From contig JAFWTY010000016.1 in assembly GCA_017518735.1 (NCBI GenBank), forward strand, positions 28,200 to 92,199: DNA of 64,000 nt, written 5' to 3'. Position numbers and translations under genes: made by a program. The first letter of the stretch is position 1. Every line of letters starts with the position of its first letter. This document shows, in pieces, positions 17,102 to 23,994 of this stretch. The notes under the pieces were generated by a model. It did no database searches. It was not told the DNA's origin and was given only the letters and a program-made list of their open reading frames with translations. Origin of the DNA: Lachnospiraceae bacterium. GTDB taxonomy: Bacteria > Bacillota > Clostridia > Lachnospirales > Lachnospiraceae.

Positions 17102-18667
17102 TTAATCTCGTCTAAACAAATCCCTCGTATAAACTTTTTCTTCCACATCATCCAACGCAGAATCATATCTGTTTGCGATGATGCAGCCACACATCTTTTT
17201 GAATCTCTTTAAATCATTCACGACCTTGCTTCCAAAGAAGGTTTCACCATCTTCCAGGGTGGGTTCGTAGATGACTACGGTGGCACCTTTTGCTTTGATT
17301 CTCTTCATGACACCCTGAATAGCAGACTGGCGGAAGTTGTCGGAGTTGGCCTTCATGGTAAGGCGGTAGATGCCGACCACAACTTCGGTTTTTTGCTTGT
17401 CGGACTTCTTCGAGTATGCTTCGCTTCCTCTATATGCGCCGGCAATTTCCAAAACGCGTTCAGCGATATAATCTTTTCTTGTTCTGTTACTTTCCACAAT
17501 CGCTGTCATCATGTTCTGTGGCACGTCATTATAGTTGGCCAGAAGCTGCTTCGTATCCTTCGGCAGGCAGTATCCGCCGTATCCAAAAGAGGGGTTGTTG
17601 TAGTAATCGCCGACTCTCGGATCAAGGCAAACGCCTTTGATGATGCTGGCGGTATCCAATTCTTTTACTTCTGCATAAGTATCGAGCTCATTGAAGTAGG
17701 ATACGCGAAGGGCGAGGTAGGTGTTAACGAAAAGCTTCGTCGCCTCGGCTTCGGTATAGCCTACAAAGAGGGTATCGATGTTTTCTTTGATTGCTCCCTG
17801 CTTTAAGAGTTCTGCAAAAATCTTTGCCTTTTTCTCTGTTTTCGGATCGCAGCCTACAATAATACGACTGGGATAGAGGTTGTCATACAATGCCTTGGAT
17901 TCGCGAAGGAATTCCGGGCTGAAAATGATGTTGTCAGCCTTGTATTTCTTGCGAACCTGTTTCGTGTACCCTACCGGAATTGTGGACTTGATGATGATGG
18001 TCGGCTTGATTTTTCTTGACTTGGTAGCTTTTAAGATAGTTTCGATTACGGTCTCCACTGCGGAGCAGTCAAAGAAGTTCTTGGTGGAATCGTAGTTGGT
18101 AGGTGCTGCGATGATGATGAAATCGGCATCCTTGTAGGCTTCCTCCGCTTTAGTGGTAGCTTTTAGGTTAAGGACGCGTTCTTTGTTCTTGGCTTCTTCT
18201 AAGTATTTCTCGATATATTCATCTTGGATAGGGGAGATGAACTTGTTGAGTTTTTTGACTTTCTCAGGAATGATATCTACAGCAGTGACGCGGTTATGCT
18301 GTGCAAGAAGAACAGCAAGGGAGAGGCCGACATAACCGGTACCGGCAACGGCAATGGTGTAACCGGATTTGGGGAGCTTAATTGCTTCACTTTTTGGGGT
18401 GACCTGATTATTGGTATTATTATCTTTTTCCTTGCGTGGCTTATTTGGATTGCTCGTGGAAATAAGAACATCTGCCGGGTTTAGTTTTAATGCATTACAA
18501 AGCGTAATAAACTGATCCAAAGAAGGAGTATACTCGTTGGTTTCTATCTTGCTAAGCATGGATCTGTTGATACCGGTTTTCTTGGATAGCTCCAACTGGG
18601 TAAGCCCCTGAGCAGTACGAGCAGATTTGATTGCAGTGGAAATGTTAACTGATTCTGTTTGTTTCAT
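17102..18667 (-). CDS. UDP-glucose/nucleotide-sugar 6-dehydrogenase with N-terminal XRE HTH domain
   Basis: A 521-residue fusion. Residues about 8-65 are a Cro/C1-type helix-turn-helix ([39 protein letters not shown]). Residues 66-100 are a polar Lys/Asn/Pro linker. Residues 102-521 are a nucleotide-sugar dehydrogenase that oxidises UDP-glucose (or a UDP-HexNAc) to the uronic acid with two NAD+. It has the Rossmann GTGYVGLS loop, [11 protein letters not shown], and the catalytic cysteine in [15 protein letters not shown]. The enzyme half is of normal length and complete, so the fusion is not a truncation artefact. The gene is monocistronic with its own consensus promoter, and inverted and direct TGATAAC motifs lie around it, which suggests autoregulation. 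It would supply UDP-glucuronate or similar to the glycan loci. Confidence 0.93.
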   Translation of the reverse strand: MKQTESVNISTAIKSARTAQGLTQLELSKKTGINRSMLSKIETNEYTPSLDQFITLCNALKLNPADVLISTSNPNKPRKEKDNNTNNQVTPKSEAIKLPKSGYTIAVAGTGYVGLSLAVLLAQHNRVTAVDIIPEKVKKLNKFISPIQDEYIEKYLEEAKNKERVLNLKATTKAEEAYKDADFIIIAAPTNYDSTKNFFDCSAVETVIETILKATKSRKIKPTIIIKSTIPVGYTKQVRKKYKADNIIFSPEFLRESKALYDNLYPSRIIVGCDPKTEKKAKIFAELLKQGAIKENIDTLFVGYTEAEATKLFVNTYLALRVSYFNELDTYAEVKELDTASIIKGVCLDPRVGDYYNNPSFGYGGYCLPKDTKQLLANYNDVPQNMMTAIVESNRTRKDYIAERVLEIAGAYRGSEAYSKKSDKQKTEVVVGIYRLTMKANSDNFRQSAIQGVMKRIKAKGATVVIYEPTLEDGETFFGSKVVNDLKRFKKMCGCIIANRYDSALDDVEEKVYTRDLFRRD

Positions 18668-18704
18668 TATCTCTCTCCGGTTATGTATGATTAATTGTCA
18701 TAAT

Positions 18705-18719
18705 GTTATTATTGATAAC
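18705..18719. promoter_or_regulatory. Candidate operator of the XRE-dehydrogenase gene
   Basis: Perfect inverted repeat GTTAT-TATTG-ATAAC immediately downstream of the reverse-strand -10 box and upstream of the start codon. Related direct motifs occur at 18741-18746 (TGATAA, inside the promoter spacer) and 18777-18783 (TGATAAC, upstream of -35). Spacing across the promoter fits binding by the XRE domain of the encoded protein; this is inferred. Confidence 0.5.
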
Positions 18720-18725
18720 GGGATA

Positions 18726-18753
18726 ATTATAGCATCTGGTTGATAAATGTCAA
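18726..18753 (-). promoter_or_regulatory. Consensus promoter of the XRE-dehydrogenase gene
   Basis: Read on the minus strand: TTGACA (18753-18748), 16 bp spacer, TATAAT (18731-18726). Both hexamers are perfect consensus, so the gene should be strongly expressed unless repressed. Confidence 0.75.
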
Positions 18754-18826
18754 CAAAACACCTATGGTGTTCTGAATGATAACATTTCTCGCGCGAAGAA
18801 TGGAATAATCCTTTAGATGCTTTCCC

Positions 18827-18856
18827 TTGCTGATTTAGAGGGAAATAAAGTATAAT
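18827..18856 (+). promoter_or_regulatory. Promoter of the second nucleotidyltransferase gene
   Basis: TTGCTG (18827-18832), 18 bp spacer, TATAAT (18851-18856), 30 bp before the ATG at 18886. It is divergent from the dehydrogenase promoter. Confidence 0.6.
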
Positions 18857-18885
18857 GAAAGTGAGTTTTATTAGGTAGGATAATA

Positions 18886-20049
18886 ATGAATAGTATTAAA
18901 AAAGATTTAATAAAAATAATACGTTTAGCTGTTCATGAGAAAAGCGGATTGTCTTCTCTGAAGGATGTGGATTGGGCTGAAATATGGAAAAGAGCGCAAC
19001 GGAATCACTTGGAGGGGATTGTGTATGACGTGGCCAAAACCTGTTCGTCTTCAGTTCCGAAGGCGTTGCTGGAAGTAATGCAGAGAAAGCATTATGAGAT
19101 GGTTGCCAGAGATGCCAAGCAAATCCGTTGCCTTGAACAGATTGAAGAAACTCTTAGCCGAAGTGGTATTCCATATGCGCCACAGAAAGGAAGTATTCTT
19201 CGCTATGATTATCCTAGAACGAATCTGCGGTTCATGTCCGATTTGGATATCTGTGTCCGGCCGGAAGATCGCGCGCTTATAAGAGATGCTATTGAAACGA
19301 TTGGCGGAGTCTTCCGTGGTACGGAGTCCGGGGATGAGCAGTTTTTGATCCAGGGGACGATTGGAGTGGAGTTTCATGGCCGCCTCCTGTATCGAAAAGG
19401 TTCTGACGGAGCGATTGAAAACTATCCATGTTGGGAGTTGGTAGATTCTGCGAAGAATCGCTTGACTGAGGAAGGTTTTGCGTTGAATTTGATTGGACAT
19501 GCGGTTTACGACCTGTCAAAGGGTGGGCCGGGAGTTCGATATATTCTTGATCTGTGGGTGTATTGTCACAGGCATACGCCTCAGCCGGATTGGAATGTCG
19601 TTGATGAATGGCTGAAAAAAGACGGTATTTATGAAGCGGCGCATAACCTGTTGGATTTGTCCGAGTACTTGTTTGGAACGGGTGCAGAAAGAGAAACTCT
19701 GTTGGCAGATTCGTCACGCCATGCGCTGATGACGGAAATGGCGGATTATATTCTTGATGGCGGTCTGCATGGTGATACCAGACGAGGAGTTGCTGCGCAG
19801 GTTGCCCGCTCGGGTGGGAAAAGCGGTGCTGCGGCAAAACAGTTTTTCCGCAACAGGAAGGACTACGAGAACCGCTATCCTTGGCTGAAGAAGGCGCCTT
19901 TCCTTCTGCCGGTTGCCTGGGGCATGCGCGCATGTAAGAGCCTGAAAAACCACGGAGGTGTAATCCGGAAGTGGCGAAAGGATGTGAGAAGCCTGTCGAA
20001 GGAAGAAGTTAGAGTGCAGAAGGACAGGATGAAGAGGTGGGGAGTGTAA
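18886..20049 (+). CDS. NTP_transf_5-family nucleotidyltransferase (paralogue of 15783)
   Basis: A 387-residue member of PF14907. The core reads PYAPQKGSILRYDYPRTNLR then FMSDLDICV. The acidic pair in SDLD and the preceding KGS loop are the nucleotidyltransferase signature. A helical C-terminal domain contains NLIGHAVYDLSKGGPGVRY. Like the paralogue it ends with a basic tail after a KAPFLLPVAWGMRA segment, which parallels KAPVLLPIMWGGRA in the other copy, so the whole length is homologous. A strong terminator follows. Function is unknown. The two copies bracket the XRE-dehydrogenase, and this family co-occurs with PqqD-like and peptidase genes in some peptide clusters; such genes occur 17-18 kb downstream here. 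Confidence 0.85.
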   Translation: MNSIKKDLIKIIRLAVHEKSGLSSLKDVDWAEIWKRAQRNHLEGIVYDVAKTCSSSVPKALLEVMQRKHYEMVARDAKQIRCLEQIEETLSRSGIPYAPQKGSILRYDYPRTNLRFMSDLDICVRPEDRALIRDAIETIGGVFRGTESGDEQFLIQGTIGVEFHGRLLYRKGSDGAIENYPCWELVDSAKNRLTEEGFALNLIGHAVYDLSKGGPGVRYILDLWVYCHRHTPQPDWNVVDEWLKKDGIYEAAHNLLDLSEYLFGTGAERETLLADSSRHALMTEMADYILDGGLHGDTRRGVAAQVARSGGKSGAAAKQFFRNRKDYENRYPWLKKAPFLLPVAWGMRACKSLKNHGGVIRKWRKDVRSLSKEEVRVQKDRMKRWGV

Positions 20050-20065
20050 ATAGGAGTATGGTGTT

Positions 20066-20100
20066 GCAGGACAGCGAAGGGCTGTCCTGCAGTTTTTGTT
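20066..20100 (+). terminator. Rho-independent terminator
   Basis: 10-bp perfect stem GCAGGACAGC / GCTGTCCTGC with a GAAGG loop, followed by AGTTTTTGTT, 17 bp after the nucleotidyltransferase stop codon. A second AT-only hairpin (AAATCATA/TATGATTT, 20111-20130) follows. Confidence 0.9.
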
Positions 20101-20222
20101 ATAGGGGGATAAATCATATTATTATGATTTAAGAGAGATGGTTGACAGATGAGGGTGGGGAGGTAAACTTGGAAGTAGAAGAATTGGTACAAAGATACTG
20201 ACTATATGAGAAGGATACAATA

Positions 20223-20648
20223 ATGGAAGAAAAGAATACTAATAAACAAACGGATAAGATTTGGCAGTTTATTAAGAAGCGAGTAGGATCTGTGACTGCC
20301 ATTGGTACAGTTGCTGTTTTCATATTTTCTGCTTTAGTGAGGTTTTTATATTATATAATAAATGCTTCAAGCTTAAGCCGGTGGGGAATAGATTCTTCGT
20401 TTATGCCAGAGACTGATTATAGTCAATTATACTTAATTGCAATTGTAGTTATCAGTTTGGTATGCAATTATATTACAAACTATTTGATAGTAAGTGTTTC
20501 TGAGAAAGCTATAGAGATTGTGTCTCGGATAGAGTTGCTTAAATGTAGGTTGCTTTTGCTAAAGAAATTTAGACCGGATGGACTGATTTTGGAAGAGTGG
20601 AATGAATTAGACATCTTGTTGAATGCGATTTTTTCGGCATTTTTTTGA
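20223..20648 (+). CDS. Hypothetical two-helix membrane protein, possibly frameshifted at its 3' end
   Basis: 141 residues with two membrane helices (about 23-46 and 70-92) separated by a short extracytoplasmic loop, then a charged helical cytoplasmic tail. No family is recognised. The frame closes at a TGA right after a run of seven T (20640-20646). In the +1 frame translation would continue for about 35 more codons (LKIMDEIYGSKKSLIDRM...) to 20763. This suggests a slipped homopolymer and a longer ancestral C-terminus, or a sequencing error. It sits at the left edge of the toxin-antitoxin/IS island. It is weakly supported as a functional gene. Confidence 0.5.
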   Translation: MEEKNTNKQTDKIWQFIKKRVGSVTAIGTVAVFIFSALVRFLYYIINASSLSRWGIDSSFMPETDYSQLYLIAIVVISLVCNYITNYLIVSVSEKAIEIVSRIELLKCRLLLLKKFRPDGLILEEWNELDILLNAIFSAFF

Positions 20649-20795
20649 AGATTATGGATGAAATTTATGGTAGTAAGAAATCTTTGATCGATAGGATGGA
20701 TGTGATGAACGGGGGATACAGTAGAGAAAAAGAGGAGACGAGAAGTGGCAGATGCCTGCTTTGATGAGGTATTCATATGAGGAAGGATAATCAAA

Positions 20796-20850
20796 GTTTT
20801 TTAGGGTCTAGTTTTAGGGGCTGGTTTTAGGGTAAGTTTTTAGGGGCTGA
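20796..20850. repeat. Four imperfect about-13-bp repeats, GTTTTAGGGG type
   Basis: Four consecutive units: GTTTTTTAGGGTCTA, GTTTTAGGGGCTG, GTTTTAGGGTAA and GTTTTTAGGGGCTG. They lie beside the left end of the ISL3 remnant and may include its terminal sequence. No coding function is apparent. Confidence 0.6.
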
Positions 20851-20872
20851 CGAAAAATAAGATTAAATGATT

Positions 20873-20898
20873 CAGGGCTTAGCAAACGCTAAGCCCTG
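20873..20898 (-). terminator. Hairpin at the 3' end of the transposase remnant
   Basis: Perfect 11-bp stem CAGGGCTTAGC / GCTAAGCCCTG with an AAAC loop, 12 bp beyond the reverse-strand transposase stop. On the minus strand it is followed by an A/T-rich stretch, so it can serve as the terminator of the transposase message. Confidence 0.65.
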
Positions 20899-20910
20899 TT
20901 CCATATCCTT

Positions 20911-21222
20911 TTATTCTGTGTCTTCTTCGTAATACTGTACTTGAGTACGATCGTCGGATCCGTATAATACCGGATTGTTTCTCGTTGCATATAGAAAGCG
21001 ATTTCTGAAGTGCTCAAAGTTCCGAAAACTGCGCCCAAGACGTTTCAGGTCTTTGACCTTCCTGTTTAGTGATTCTATTGGTCCGTTGGATAATCGGCTG
21101 TTATATATTCCGCCAGCACCATATTTTTCCACCATTACAAAAGAGTTGATGATAGGTTCCTTGAACTTCCTAAGAAGAAAGGCAAAGTCAACAAAGGCAT
21201 TACTTTTGTTTGCTTTGCTTAA
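20911..21222 (-). pseudogene. ISL3-family transposase, C-terminal remnant
   Basis: About 103 codons open on the minus strand from just inside a TGA at 21223-21225 to the TAA at 20911. The sequence NSRLSNGPIESLNRKVK, LKRLGRSFRNFEHFRNRFLY matches the C-terminal DDE region of ISL3 transposases; the E of SNGPIESLN is the last catalytic acid. The first three quarters of the usual roughly 400 residues are missing and no start codon is available, so it is a dead element. Neighbouring GTTTTAGGGG repeats may represent one old terminus; a matching right end was not found. It shows past transposition next to the toxin-antitoxin genes. Confidence 0.85.
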
Positions 21223-21334
21223 TCATCAAAATGATAAAAAACTAATAGACGGGTTTAGAGATAACTTTAATACATGATAATAAACTCGCAAAGTACAAAG
21301 CTAAGGAAAGAGAAATAAAGAATCAAATCAATCC

Positions 21335-21363
21335 TTGACTATATGTAACAGCAGGAATACAAT
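21335..21363 (+). promoter_or_regulatory. Promoter of the HigBA-type operon
   Basis: TTGACT (21335-21340), 17 bp spacer, TACAAT (21358-21363), directly abutting a 24-bp perfect palindrome that would cover the transcription start. Confidence 0.75.
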
Positions 21364-21387
21364 AAGATTAACCAATTGGTTAATCTT
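21364..21387. promoter_or_regulatory. 24-bp perfect palindrome, probable autorepression operator
   Basis: AAGATTAACCAA followed by its exact reverse complement, beginning at the base after the -10 box. This position and symmetry fit an operator for the XRE antitoxin encoded by the second gene, as is usual for higBA operons. A short T run follows, so a small hairpin in the RNA is also possible. Confidence 0.7.
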
Positions 21388-21411
21388 TTTGTATTATGGA
21401 GATATAAATGA

Positions 21412-21750
21412 TTGATTGATAATTATACAAAAGGAAAAGTCGAGAAGATATTTGCCGACTATTCCAAAATGAAGAAACAAATCCCGGATGATTGGGTTCG
21501 GACGATAAAGAAACATATGGACAGGCTGGAGGCAGCAGAATGCTTTGGTGATTTTCTGGATTTGGGTCTGGGTAAGCCGGAATACCTGCAAGGGTATGAG
21601 GATGTAAGGTACTCGTTATATGTGGCTCCGAATGTCAGGCTGATTATTAGTCTGGATACAGAACCGGAGAAGATAAGAGAATGTACAGAGTTTGAAGTTA
21701 AAGGAGTGTGTGATTATCATGGCAGCAAAACAACGTGGTATATCCCGTGA
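21412..21750 (+). CDS. higB: HigB-like toxin (RelE/ParE superfamily)
   Basis: 112 residues, typical of HigB, a ribosome-dependent mRNA endonuclease. Recognisable are the helical N-terminal hairpin (MKKQIPDDWVRTIKKHMDRL), the beta-sheet core with DVRYSLYVAPNVRLIISLD, and a C-terminal strand; the gene is located upstream of its antitoxin, as in hig systems. The start is odd. The ATG at 21408 is out of frame because ATTG is tandemly repeated right after it; removing one copy would give ATG-ATT-GAT-AAT in frame. As it stands the likely start is TTG at 21412, with GGAG about 12 bp upstream, so expression may be reduced. It overlaps the antitoxin gene by 32 nt. Confidence 0.8.
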   Translation: MIDNYTKGKVEKIFADYSKMKKQIPDDWVRTIKKHMDRLEAAECFGDFLDLGLGKPEYLQGYEDVRYSLYVAPNVRLIISLDTEPEKIRECTEFEVKGVCDYHGSKTTWYIP

Positions 21751-22810
21751 TCTGATTATTCATCCCGGGGAAACAATTGCAGATGTCCTGGAAGAAAGAG
21801 GCATTTCTCAGGCAGAATTGGCTACTTATACGGGGGTTACTCCGGTATATGTTAGCAATGTAATTCACGGCAAAAAAGATATCTCGGCGAAGTTTGCTTT
21901 GGCGCTTGAATATGCTCTTGGTGTACCAAAGTCTTTTTGGATTAATCTTCAGGCACATTATGATGCAGAGTTGCTTGAATATAATGAGTTACAAGGCATT
22001 ACGGATGACGAGAGAAGTGTTCGGGATTCGCTGAAGGACATTGTGAAGTTTTTTCGTAAGGAAGGTATCATGTCGGAAGGAGAGACAAAAGATGAGTCCA
22101 TTCTTTCTCTCAGAAAGGCTCTTAGAATCAGCAACCTGGTAAATGTGCGGGAGGTTGTTCCAGCAGGCGCTTTTCGTATGGGAAGACAGGGAAAAGTGAA
22201 TATGGACGTTTTGGGAGCCTGGGTACGGTTGTGTCAGGTTAATATGGAAAACAAACAGGCAGTAGGAACATTTCATGCTGAAGATGTTGGCAAACTGACG
22301 AAAGAACTTAAAAAAGTTATGACAAAGAATGATCTTGATACACCGGAATGTTTGCAGTATGTGTTTTCAAAGTACGGAATTGTGTTTGATGTTGCTAGGA
22401 ACTTCAGGGGTGCTCCGGTTCAGGGGTACGTGGCTTCCAAGCAAAATGGAACCTATCAAATGGTTGTGACTTTAAGGAATGCGTACAGAGATATTTTCTG
22501 GTTTTCTGTTTTTCATGAACTGGGACATATTGTGAATGGAGATGTCGGAAAGAATTCGAAATTCCTAGATGATGAATCGGAAAAGGATAAGGAAGAGGCA
22601 GCGGATGCATTTGCAAGGGAGAGCCTAATTGTAGAGGCAGACTATAGGGTGTTTACAGATAAAGGCAGTTTTACGATAGAGTCGATTAAGAAATTTGCGG
22701 ATTCCCAGAATGTTATGCCGTATATTGTGATTGGAAGGCTGCAGAAGGAGAAGAAGCTAAGGTACGATCGTTTCGTAAAGTATAAAGAAGTGTATAAATG
22801 GGCGGAGTGA
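21719..22810 (+). CDS. higA: HigA-type XRE antitoxin fused to an ImmA/IrrE-like metallopeptidase domain
   Basis: 363 residues. Residues about 9-75 are the HigA addiction-module HTH: HPGETIADVLEERGISQAEL, then TGVTPVYVSNVIHGKKDIS. Residues about 230-345 are a COG2856/ImmA-like zinc peptidase domain with FHELGHIVNGD (HExxH) and a downstream acidic helix, KEEAADAFARESLI, supplying the third ligand. ATG at 21719 is preferred over an upstream TTG because it follows AAAGGAG and begins the family consensus. It neutralises HigB, probably represses the operon through the upstream palindrome, and its peptidase domain may cleave a regulator under stress. Antitoxins with this extra domain are known but less common. 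A terminator follows. Confidence 0.88.
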   Translation: MAAKQRGISRDLIIHPGETIADVLEERGISQAELATYTGVTPVYVSNVIHGKKDISAKFALALEYALGVPKSFWINLQAHYDAELLEYNELQGITDDERSVRDSLKDIVKFFRKEGIMSEGETKDESILSLRKALRISNLVNVREVVPAGAFRMGRQGKVNMDVLGAWVRLCQVNMENKQAVGTFHAEDVGKLTKELKKVMTKNDLDTPECLQYVFSKYGIVFDVARNFRGAPVQGYVASKQNGTYQMVVTLRNAYRDIFWFSVFHELGHIVNGDVGKNSKFLDDESEKDKEEAADAFARESLIVEADYRVFTDKGSFTIESIKKFADSQNVMPYIVIGRLQKEKKLRYDRFVKYKEVYKWAE

Positions 22811-22824
22811 TATGCAATCATTAT

Positions 22825-23040
22825 CCGGTTACTAAAACGAACAGGAGAGAGCTCATTGCTCTCTCCTATTACATCATATAAGTCTGCGTCATAAAGTTCC
22901 ATCAGCGCAAACATTGTGTCGGTTTGTGGGTAGGACTTGCCGGTTTCGTACTTGTAAACTGCCTGTACGGTGCCAAGGCAAAGGTACTCGCGTACCTGCT
23001 CTACCGTAAGGTTCTTACGCTCACGGAGGCGTCTTGGATT
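22825..23040 (-). pseudogene. Decayed XRE-type HTH gene
   Basis: On the minus strand an open frame encodes RRLRERKNLTVEQVREYLCL, then GTVQAVYKYETGKSYPQTDT and FALMELYDADLYDVIGE. This is a helix-turn-helix domain of a family common in Clostridia. No start codon or ribosome site precedes it; the frame upstream continues as low-quality sequence. At the 3' side it runs antisense into the HigA terminator and gene without its own early stop. Both ends thus appear lost. The hairpin at 22843-22867 lies within it. Confidence 0.6.
22843..22867 (+). terminator. Terminator after the HigA gene
   Basis: Perfect 10-bp stem AGGAGAGAGC / GCTCTCTCCT with a TCATT loop, 32 bp after the antitoxin stop. Only a short AT-rich tail follows. 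Confidence 0.7.
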
Positions 23041-23105
23041 CGTTGAGAAGTAAGTATAAGTGTGTATGTAAATAAGGAGTGAGAGTGGATTAGGTGTGAC
23101 TCTTT

Positions 23106-23414
23106 TTAATCATACTCAAATATCCCTTGTATCGTATCCGATACATTCATAATATCTTTATATGACAGATAATCGGTTTTGCTGCAAGCACGGGAAGAAG
23201 GATCGATGGCCTTGATTTGCTCACAAATAACAGTGCCGGATGTTCCATGGTTGCCGATTGCCTGGATATGGACAGGGCCATCGGGATAATCCTTGATGTA
23301 AGGGCAGACATGAAACATGCCTGTGGCCCTGATAAATGCGTTTTTGCTCACTACAACAAACAACTGCTTCTTGTAGTCGTTTATCTTGATAATATCTCCC
23401 TGATAAAATTGCAT
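23106..23414 (-). CDS. mazF: MazF/PemK-family toxin
   Basis: About 102 residues, a type II endoribonuclease toxin. It has the PemK fold elements QGDIIKINDYKKQLFVVVS (first strand pair), the central HVCPYIKDYPD with basic surroundings, and VICEQIKAIDPSSR, which is the conserved catalytic Thr/Ser-adjacent strand of MazF. The start is taken as ATG at 23414, with AAAGGAG 8 nt upstream; the GTG one codon earlier is a less likely option. The start overlaps the antitoxin stop by one nucleotide (TGATG), so translation is coupled. The DNA-swivel glycine loop is a little unusual, but length and operon structure support the call. Confidence 0.85.
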   Translation of the reverse strand: MQFYQGDIIKINDYKKQLFVVVSKNAFIRATGMFHVCPYIKDYPDGPVHIQAIGNHGTSGTVICEQIKAIDPSSRACSKTDYLSYKDIMNVSDTIQGIFEYD

Positions 23415-23656
23415 CACAGTAACTCCTTTCCTTTCGGATCACCCCAATCGAAATCGCAGGTGCTGATTTTGCCGTTGTATTCGGCAAGCCTTTCTTCAAA
23501 GGTTTTATGTTTAAACTGCTTGCGTAAAACAATGGCGTCGTTTTCTATTTCGATTTCAAGGATATCCGAAACCTTGAGCTGCAACTGATCCAATATGTCC
23601 TTCGGGATTCTGATTCCCTGGCTGTTTCCCCATGCTCTGATTGCTACTTGATCCAT
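23414..23656 (-). CDS. mazE: MazE/AbrB-type antitoxin
   Basis: 80 residues with an N-terminal SpoVT/AbrB swapped-hairpin DNA-binding domain (AIRAWGNSQGIRIPKDILDQ, LKVSDILEIEIENDAIVLR). An acidic disordered C-terminus (RLAEYNGKISTCDFDWGDPK) is the part that wraps the toxin. ATG at 23656 is chosen because AGGAGG lies 7 nt upstream; an earlier in-frame start would fall inside the operator. It should repress its own operon through the palindrome next to the -10 box. Confidence 0.88.
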   Translation of the reverse strand: MDQVAIRAWGNSQGIRIPKDILDQLQLKVSDILEIEIENDAIVLRKQFKHKTFEERLAEYNGKISTCDFDWGDPKGKELL

Positions 23657-23670
23657 AATAAATCCTCCTG

Positions 23671-23688
23671 TGTATATATGTATATACA
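23671..23688. promoter_or_regulatory. Palindromic operator of mazEF
   Basis: 18-bp inverted repeat TGTATATA-TG-TATATACA located between the -10 box and the antitoxin ribosome site on the minus strand. The position matches autorepression by a MazE-like protein. Confidence 0.65.
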
Positions 23689-23716
23689 TTATACAGACTA
23701 ATTATTGTATTTTCAA
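23688..23716 (-). promoter_or_regulatory. Promoter of mazEF
   Basis: On the minus strand TTGAAA (23716-23711), 17 bp spacer, TATAAT (23693-23688), overlapping the edge of the palindrome. Confidence 0.7.
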
Positions 23717-23760
23717 GGGAGGTTTTTTGAAGGGTAAGCAGAGAAGTACGCTGCGGTCTT

Positions 23761-23789
23761 TTGAGAAGAAGGGGGTTATATGTTATACT
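23761..23789 (+). promoter_or_regulatory. Promoter of the small-membrane-protein operon
   Basis: TTGAGA (23761-23766), 17 bp spacer, TATACT (23784-23789). It is divergent from the mazEF promoter and about 37 bp ahead of the small gene at 23827. Confidence 0.6.
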
Positions 23790-23826
23790 AATAGTATGTT
23801 TTGACTTATAAAAAGGAGGACATATT

Positions 23827-23985
23827 ATGCCAACATGGGCCATTATACTTATTTCTGTAGTTGGAGTGTATATCGTAGCCAGCTGCATTATTCATCGTCA
23901 TGTCATTAAGGCAATCATAAATCATAAACCTTTCAAGGCGCCGAAGTGGCATGTGTGGTTGCCGAAAAAGATGAGAGTGGAATAG
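23827..23985 (+). CDS. Small single-pass membrane protein, 52 residues
   Basis: A short gene with a strong AGGAGG site 7 bp before its ATG. It encodes one hydrophobic helix (residues 4-21, WAIILISVVGVYIVASC) followed by a basic, His- and Lys-rich cytoplasmic tail ending PKWHVWLPKKMRVE. It is followed after 9 bp by the multi-pass protein gene, with AGGAG embedded at its stop, so the two are probably co-translated. No family is recognised. A role as a small partner of the downstream membrane protein is a guess based on adjacency. Confidence 0.7.
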   Translation: MPTWAIILISVVGVYIVASCIIHRHVIKAIINHKPFKAPKWHVWLPKKMRVE

Positions 23986-23994
23986 GAGAATACT

